Assembly: GCA_031290405.1 (NCBI GenBank) | Contig: JAITNO010000038.1 | Location: 1-13,850, forward strand | From: Spirochaetaceae bacterium | Lineage (GTDB): Bacteria; Spirochaetota; Spirochaetia; Treponematales; Breznakiellaceae | Direction of reading: 5' to 3' | Length of the DNA stretch: 13,850 nucleotides | Shown here: positions 1-3,657 of the stretch, one piece after another | Numbering within the stretch: the stretch's first letter is position 1 | How the letters are laid out: each line of letters begins with the position of its first letter | The notes under the pieces: model-generated | What the model saw: only the letters and a program-made list of their open reading frames with translations | The model's database searches: none | What the model was told of the DNA's origin: nothing | Translations under genes and position numbers: made by a program

Positions 1-45
1 CGCGCGGGGGGGCCTCGTCTTCAAGCTTTCTCGGCTCGGACTCTC

Positions 46-360
46 GTGGAGCGGCCTTCCGCGTACGTGGAGCGGCCTTCCGCGTACGTGGAGCGGCCTT
101 CCGCGTACGTGGAGCGGCCTTCCGCGTACGTGGAGCGGTCTTCCGCGTACGTGGAACGGCCTTCCGCGTATGTGGAGCGGCCTTCCGCGTACGTGGAACG
201 GCCTTCCGCGTACGTGGAGCGGCCTTCCGCGTACGTGGAGCGGCCTTCCGCGTATGTGGAGCGGCCTTCCGCGTACGTGGAACGGCCTTCCGCGTACGTG
301 GAACGGCCTTCCGCGTACGTGGAGCGGCCTTCCGCGTACGTGGAGCGGTCTTCCGCGTAC
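46..360. repeat. 21-bp tandem array, 15 units (array 1)
   Basis: Fifteen head-to-tail units of 21 bp with consensus GTGGAGCGGCCTTCCGCGTAC. The few differences are GAG/GAA at the second codon position, CCT/TCT, and TAC/TAT. Units are contiguous with no spacers, so this is a minisatellite (VNTR) and not CRISPR. Each unit carries a CGTACG palindromic core with near-complementary flanks and a GGCC core. The unit length is a multiple of three and contains no stop in any of the six frames. All three plus frames are also open from base 1 to the array. A coding role (7-residue repeat VERPSAY) therefore cannot be excluded, for example as the tail of a gene lying upstream of the window. No Shine-Dalgarno precedes the GTG at 46. 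Confidence 0.95.
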
Positions 361-486
361 GTGGAGCGGCGCTGGACGTGCGTCCAACGGCGCTGGACGT
401 ATGTCCAACGGGACTGGACGTATGTCCAACGGCGCTGGACGTGCGTCCGGCGGGACTGGACGTGCGTCCGGCGGGGGGCGAGGGGT
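361..486. repeat. 21-bp tandem array of different sequence, same period (array 2)
   Basis: The array continues in exact 21-bp phase from array 1 but switches sequence to units like GTCCAACGGCGCTGGACGTAT. There are five clear units (361-465) and a sixth that decays into G-rich sequence. Each unit junction makes GGACG-TG/TA-CGTCC, a short inverted repeat, and GTCCA...TGGAC can pair within a unit, so the array could fold as a row of small hairpins. The first unit is a hybrid: it starts like array 1 (GTGGAGCGG) and ends like array 2. This suggests both arose from one ancestral 21-mer with local homogenisation. No separate gene is supported here. Confidence 0.85.
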
Positions 487-544
487 GGGCATCCGCTCAG
501 GCTGGACGCCGGAAGTTCGACGGGCTCAGGGCCTGCCGCTTAAA

Positions 545-636
545 CAGTATTTTGCGCCGCGCGAGCGGCGACAAGAGAGGCCGCCCGTAGGGCGGCTCAT
601 AAAAAACAGCGGTCTAGACCGCAAAAGGACAATTTT
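545..636 (+). promoter_or_regulatory. Structured leader upstream of the C11 peptidase gene
   Basis: Elements in order are: GTATTTT at 548-554; a 6-bp hairpin CGCCGC-GCGA-GCGGCG (555-570) with a GNRA-type loop; a 7-bp hairpin GCCGCCC-GTA-GGGCGGC (580-596); an A-rich stretch; a perfect 14-bp palindrome GCGGTCTAGACCGC (609-622); and the Shine-Dalgarno AAGGA (625-629), 7 nt before the ATG. The same order (GTATTTT, hairpin, CACCCGTAGGGCGG hairpin, TATATAAA, ribosome-binding site) recurs upstream of the small lipoprotein gene at 2101. The hairpins are not followed by a T-run in the plus direction, so they do not look like terminators for it. No convincing -35/-10 pair was found. Confidence 0.5.
609..622. 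promoter_or_regulatory. Perfect 14-bp palindrome before the ribosome-binding site (candidate operator)
   Basis: GCGGTCTAGACCGC is its own reverse complement and ends one base before the A-rich Shine-Dalgarno region of the C11 peptidase gene. A loopless palindrome of this length suits a dimeric DNA-binding protein better than an RNA hairpin. In RNA it could still fold by opening the central bases and would then sit beside the ribosome-binding site. Its function is inferred from position only. Confidence 0.4.
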
Positions 637-1992
637 ATGAATAAAAACAACATCGCAATGAGCGCCTTGCTCGCGTTCAGCCTCGTTCTGGCCGCGTGCG
701 AAGCCGCAGCCGCAGCCACCCCACAGGACGCCTACACGGTGATGCTCTACGGCGTGGGGGACGCCAAATTCCTGGACGATGCCTTGAATGAAAACTTTCA
801 GGCGCTGCTTGCCGAAGGGACGAACGCGAACGTCAAGTTCACCGCGCAGGTAAACTATTCAAAAACGGGCCAGAGCAAGGACGGTTACAAAGGGACGCAG
901 CGCCTCCACCTGCCCGTGGGGGCGGCGGCGTGGACGTACGCATGGCCGAGCGGAAGCCCGTTGAAGAAGCTCTACCTGCCGGCAACCCTGAGCGACTTCA
1001 TCACCTGGTCGAAGCAGACGTATCCCGCGGACAAGTACATACTGATCCTGGACGACCACGGGGGCGGCTGGAAGCCGACGGAAGATTATTCCAAGACGGC
1101 CTCGATTGCAGGCGACCCCGCCTACGGCATCCTCTTCGACGAGAATTTCTCCACGGAGGCTGAAGGAAATATATCGCTGTCTTCGTTCGACCTGGCCAAA
1201 GGGATTCAGGACTCGAACACGAAGCTTGAGATGGTCTTTTACTCCGCCTGCTACATGAATATGCTGGAAAACTTAGGCGAGCTTACCAACGACGTCCACT
1301 ATACCTACGGGGCGAACCACGTAACCACCGGCACGATCTTCAACCTCCGCGTATTCGTGCAGAAGCTCAAGCAAGGCGGCAACATCGTAACGCGCATGGA
1401 TGAGTTTGCCGAATACAGCATCGCCGCGTGGAACGAAGAGCACAAAACGGACGGCGAGAACATCGACATAGCCGTCGTCGACCTCACCAAGCTGTCGGGC
1501 GTGTTCACCGCGGTGAAGGCCGCCGCTGATCTCTTAACGGCCGAGCCCAACGCGACCGCTTTAGGCGCCATTGCCCAGTGGCCCATCAAGAAAACAAAGA
1601 CCGCAAACAACGCCGACCGCGTGTACTTCTACGACAGCTTCACGAGCCCTCCTCCGCCGGATGTTACAGAGTTTATGTTCGTGGACGTCTATCAGTTCCT
1701 CCAATACCTCCAGGCCACGGCGCTTAAGGACAACGCTGCGTTTCCCGCCCTCGTTGCCGGCGTGGAAGCCGCCTGCCGAGCCGCCGTCGTTACGGGCCGC
1801 GAGTCTACGGGTATGCCCATCAGCCCAACGACGTTTGGCGTAAACCTGATTAACGCGGACCGGTGGAACGGCGCCAACGGCTGGACTGGCAACGAACAGT
1901 GGAGCGCTCGGTACCCAACCACGAAGTTTGACCTGGCGACCGGCTGGCACAACGTATTTACCAAGCTGAAGGCCGAGCCTGTAACGCAGTAG
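637..1992 (+). CDS. Clostripain-family (peptidase C11) cysteine peptidase, lipoprotein
   Basis: This 451-aa protein has a lipoprotein signal peptide: NKNN basic start, hydrophobic stretch 8-20, lipobox L18-A-A-C21. After cleavage it should be anchored through Cys21 in the inner or outer membrane. Peptidase C11 proteins are caspase-fold (clan CD) cysteine endopeptidases that usually cut after Arg or Lys. The dyad is visible: His141 in ILILDDHGGGW and Cys205 in MVFYSACYMNM, which match the family patterns around HGGGW and DACLM. The start is set by AAGGA 7 nt upstream and by the signal peptide. The gene has its own structured leader and lies 108 bp ahead of a small cysteine-rich lipoprotein gene with a related leader and signal peptide. 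The likely role is surface or periplasmic protein digestion, or processing of a partner. The family call is strong; the substrate is unknown. Confidence 0.88.
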   Translation: MNKNNIAMSALLAFSLVLAACEAAAAATPQDAYTVMLYGVGDAKFLDDALNENFQALLAEGTNANVKFTAQVNYSKTGQSKDGYKGTQRLHLPVGAAAWTYAWPSGSPLKKLYLPATLSDFITWSKQTYPADKYILILDDHGGGWKPTEDYSKTASIAGDPAYGILFDENFSTEAEGNISLSSFDLAKGIQDSNTKLEMVFYSACYMNMLENLGELTNDVHYTYGANHVTTGTIFNLRVFVQKLKQGGNIVTRMDEFAEYSIAAWNEEHKTDGENIDIAVVDLTKLSGVFTAVKAAADLLTAEPNATALGAIAQWPIKKTKTANNADRVYFYDSFTSPPPPDVTEFMFVDVYQFLQYLQATALKDNAAFPALVAGVEAACRAAVVTGRESTGMPISPTTFGVNLINADRWNGANGWTGNEQWSARYPTTKFDLATGWHNVFTKLKAEPVTQ

Positions 1993-2008
1993 GGCGCAAG
2001 GCCCCCAT

Positions 2009-2100
2009 AACAACGTATTTTACAGCCCAAAGCTGTGGAAGAAACCACCCGTAGGGCGGTTATATAAAGTCGGCGGACATAAAACGCGAAGGAGAATGAT
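2009..2100 (+). promoter_or_regulatory. Structured leader upstream of the cysteine-rich lipoprotein gene
   Basis: It mirrors the leader at 545-636: CGTATTTT (2013-2020 region), hairpin ACAGC-CCAAA-GCTGT (2022-2036), hairpin AACCACCC-GTA-GGGCGGTT (2043-2061, one A-C mismatch), TATATAAAG, then the Shine-Dalgarno AAGGAG (about 2090-2095) before the ATG at 2101. Read on the minus strand it resembles a shortened copy of the 85-bp repeat family: CCGCCCTACGGG followed by CCACAGCTTTGGGC. No T-run follows the hairpins. It could be a stabilising or regulatory 5' UTR, or simply a palindromic repeat. Confidence 0.45.
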
Positions 2101-2298
2101 ATGGGAAAAAGAAAAATCGCAATGGCAGCATTGCTGGGCCTGCTGCTGGCGGCAGGGCTGTTGCTGGCAAGCTGCGGCGACGTATGCGCAAACAACAACA
2201 AGTGCAAGGCCGTTGTCGGCGGCACGACGTGCAACTCGTCGAAATGCAATGTCAAGGCCCCCATCGCTGAGAGTGGAGCGACCTGCAACTGCGGCTAA
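2101..2298 (+). CDS. Small cysteine-rich lipoprotein (65 aa), function unknown
   Basis: The signal peptide has a basic start (MGKRK), hydrophobic residues 7-24 and a lipobox L22-A-S-C25, giving a mature lipopeptide of only 41 residues. Seven cysteines are visible (25, 29, 35, 44, 49, 62, 64). With Cys25 lipidated, six remain, enough for three disulfides, so a compact cross-linked surface or periplasmic peptide is plausible. The start is supported by AAGGAG a few bases upstream. The signal peptide resembles that of the C11 peptidase upstream (K..IAM.ALL...LA.C), and their leaders share layout. A strong terminator follows at 2340-2371. I do not recognise a family. A partner, substrate or inhibitor of the peptidase is possible but only inferred from adjacency. 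Confidence 0.75.
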   Translation: MGKRKIAMAALLGLLLAAGLLLASCGDVCANNNKCKAVVGGTTCNSSKCNVKAPIAESGATCNCG

Positions 2299-2339
2299 TT
2301 GCCGGCAACTGCCAACAGCCCGCGCCCCAGGGCGCAACA

Positions 2340-2371
2340 GGCGGCTCCCCATGCGGGGGGCCGCCTTTTTT
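2340..2371 (+). terminator. Intrinsic terminator after the small lipoprotein gene
   Basis: An 11-bp GC-rich stem (2340-2350 with 2355-2365, one T-G pair) with loop ATGC is followed by TTTTTT (2366-2371). This is a textbook rho-independent terminator 41 nt after the stop codon. A second inverted repeat, GCGCCC-CA-GGGCGC at 2322-2335, sits just upstream. The left arm AACAGGCGGC (2336-2345) also has a perfect partner GCCGCCTGTT at 2397-2406, so an alternative long-range pairing exists. Confidence 0.9.
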
Positions 2372-2390
2372 GCGGCTTGGCATAGGGCTT

Positions 2391-2804
2391 TTACTTGCCG
2401 CCTGTTACCTGCGCAGCCTGTTCATTGTTCTCTGTCCTCAGTTCCACCTCGCGGCTTAAATCCAAAATGGCTTTAACGTTCTCTTCATTTGGGGTGCCCT
2501 TTGCCAGCGCCTTTATCGCGGCCTCTATGTGGGGGAGGTGGTTGCCCTTGATGCTCTGCACATCCGCTCTAAGCGCCGCCAGACCTGCACTAAACTTAGC
2601 GTCAAGCGCCGCCATGCCCGCACTGAACTTAGCGTCAAGCGCGGCTATGCCCGCACTAAACTTAGCGTCAAGCGCTGCTATGTCCGAACTACCCTTAGCC
2701 TCAAGCTTTTTTAACCGAAACAACACCCATGCGAAACCGACAATGGTAATCGCCGGCGTTCCCAATTCCTTTAATAACGCAATAACAGCAGCCACTGTAT
2801 CCAT
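2391..2804 (-). CDS. Single-span membrane protein with 11-residue (hendecad) repeats, unknown function
   Basis: This 137-aa protein starts at the ATG at 2804-2802, chosen because AGGAGG lies 6 nt upstream (2811-2816) and a good promoter precedes it; the reading frame extends further upstream without support. Residues about 14-31 (GTPAITIVGFAWVLF) form one membrane span. Residues about 35-80 hold four tandem copies of an 11-residue unit, IAALDAKFSAG, encoded by 33-bp DNA repeats at 2578-2709. The rest (81-137) is helical and charged. Eleven-residue periodicity fits a right-handed or straight coiled coil, so a membrane-anchored rod is likely. The layout recalls repeat proteins such as the Bdr family of Borrelia (membrane segment plus repeats), but I see no sequence match. 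It converges on the terminator of the lipoprotein gene. Confidence 0.75.
   Translation of the reverse strand: MDTVAAVIALLKELGTPAITIVGFAWVLFRLKKLEAKGSSDIAALDAKFSAGIAALDAKFSAGMAALDAKFSAGLAALRADVQSIKGNHLPHIEAAIKALAKGTPNEENVKAILDLSREVELRTENNEQAAQVTGGK
2578..2709. repeat. 33-bp tandem repeats inside the membrane-protein gene
   Basis: Four 33-bp units lie at 2578-2610, 2611-2643, 2644-2676 and 2677-2709. The middle ones are nearly identical (common core CTTAGCGTCAAGCGC on the plus strand) and the outer two are diverged. They encode the 11-residue units on the minus strand. Because the unit is a multiple of three, copy-number change would lengthen or shorten the coiled rod without a frameshift. Confidence 0.9.
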
Positions 2805-2838
2805 TCTCGACCTCCTCGTAAAAACACATCTGGTCAAA

Positions 2839-2867
2839 AGCATAGATGTAAAAACAGAGGAAGTCAA
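2839..2867 (-). promoter_or_regulatory. Sigma70-type promoter for the minus-strand membrane protein gene
   Basis: On the minus strand, TTGACT (plus 2862-2867) and TATGCT (plus 2839-2844) are separated by 17 nt. Transcription would begin about 25-30 nt before the ATG at 2804, leaving room for the AGGAGG site. Both boxes match consensus well (5/6 and 4/6). Confidence 0.65.
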
Positions 2868-2891
2868 GAACGCGCGGCGTGGGGCGCCCTC

Positions 2892-2921
2892 TTGACGGCG
2901 GACGCGGGGGCAGGGCATAGT
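2892..2921 (+). promoter_or_regulatory. Possible promoter of the vapBC pseudogene locus
   Basis: TTGACG (2892-2897) is followed after 17-18 nt by GCATAG/CATAGT (2915-2921), then AGGAG (2931-2935) 6 nt before the vapB ATG. The -35 box is good and the -10 weak. The -35 region lies in a GGGGCGCC..TTGACGGCG sequence repeated on the far side of the locus at 3573-3589. Confidence 0.4.
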
Positions 2922-2941
2922 GGAAGCGTAAGGAGACAAAC

Positions 2942-3141
2942 ATGACGCAAATTGCAGTAGACGACGCGCTGGTAAAAGAAGCGGCAATCCGGTATCCCCG
3001 GCACAGCCCGGAGGAAATTACCGCAGAGGGCTCAAGAGTTACCTTGCCTATGCGGAATTGCTGGAAATGAAGGGCATCCTCACCGACGATGACCTCTGGG
3101 AAGATGCCTATGACCGCGGCGAACCGGATTGTCCGCAATGA
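2942..3141 (+). pseudogene. vapB: VapB-type antitoxin, frameshifted
   Basis: The locus starts at ATG 2942 after AGGAG (2931-2935). The original frame reads MTQIAVDDALVKEAA... and hits TGA at 3068-3070 after 42 codons. Moving one base forward near 3028-3030 restores a sensible antitoxin C-terminus (LKSYLAYAELLEMKGIL... to the TGA at 3139-3141). The total, 200 nt, is one base short of 67 codons, and the break falls at a GGG run where a fourth G would give ...ITAE-G-LKSY.... It is followed by vapC with a 4-nt ATGA overlap, the usual TA layout. The N-terminus resembles DNA-binding VapB antitoxins and the C-terminus would wrap the toxin. It is probably inactive, unless the G-run is a slippage site or a base-call error. 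Confidence 0.7.
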
Positions 3142-3530
3142 TTGTTCCCGATGCGTCAGTCTGGATAGATTATTTTGCGGAGCGCAAAACGCCCCAAACC
3201 GCACTGTTGGCTGCCGCCTTCGTCCGGCAGGAAGTGATGACCGGCGACCTTATCATTACCGAAGTGTTGCAGGACATCCGGGATGAATAAAAGTACAGGC
3301 GAATCAAGCGGGTTCTTTGTTCCCTGAAATACGTCCGTTTCACCAGGAAGCCGCTGGCCGTCCGCGCCGCCGACAATTACCGCTTCCTGCGCCAAAGGGG
3401 AATCACCATTCGCAAGACCGTAGACGTCATCATTGGCACATGGTGCATTGCCAACGACTTCCCTCTCCTCCACAACGACCGCGATTTTGACCCGATGGAA
3501 CAGTATTTGGGGCTGAAGGTGGTACGGTAA
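3138..3530 (+). pseudogene. vapC: VapC-type PIN-domain toxin, in-frame stop at codon 51
   Basis: The frame opens at ATG 3138 (overlapping the vapB stop) with MIVPDASVWIDYF, the usual PIN N-terminus with its first catalytic Asp (D5). The middle acidic residue is visible in ITEVLQDIRDE (E42). TAA at 3288-3290 interrupts the frame, and the same frame then continues without other damage to 3530, including ITIRKTVDVIIG and LLHNDRDFDPMEQYLGLKVV. In the intact paralogue at 6734-7159 the third acid lies in RKPNDCLIAA; here the matching stretch is RKTVDVIIG, which still has an Asp. VapC proteins are Mg-dependent RNases that cut tRNA or rRNA. One nonsense codon plus the broken antitoxin indicates a decaying locus. 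Full length would be 130 aa, normal for VapC. Confidence 0.8.
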
Positions 3531-3591
3531 CGGCGGGCCTCACACGGGGCGGAGGGGCCGCGCGGAGGGGTCGGGGCGCCTTGACGGCGAA

Positions 3592-3634
3592 AAAGAAAAG
3601 CAATAACGCCAACGACAGCAGCCGCCTTTTCTTT
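3592..3634 (-). terminator. Possible terminator of the large minus-strand gene
   Basis: A perfect 9-bp inverted repeat AAAGAAAAG/CTTTTCTTT (3592-3600 and 3626-3634) encloses a 25-nt GC-richer loop. Read on the minus strand it begins 24 nt after the TAG of the 888-aa gene and ends in CTTTTCTTTTT. The stem is AT-rich and the loop long, so this is weak. Confidence 0.3.
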
Positions 3635-3657
3635 GAACAGGGCCAACCCCCCATCCT

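Noticed and set aside
46..486. CRISPR array
   Set aside because: Units are 21 bp and directly abutting with no unique spacers, and no cas genes are present.
46..543. A 165-aa protein made from the 21-bp arrays
   Set aside because: No Shine-Dalgarno before the GTG at 46, and every other frame is equally open. I list it as repeat DNA and leave the coding option open only as the tail of an upstream gene.
2395..2895. A 166-codon plus-strand frame opposite the hendecad-repeat gene
   Set aside because: The minus frame has a promoter (TTGACT-17-TATGCT), AGGAGG and a membrane helix; the plus frame has none of these and would run through the promoter region.
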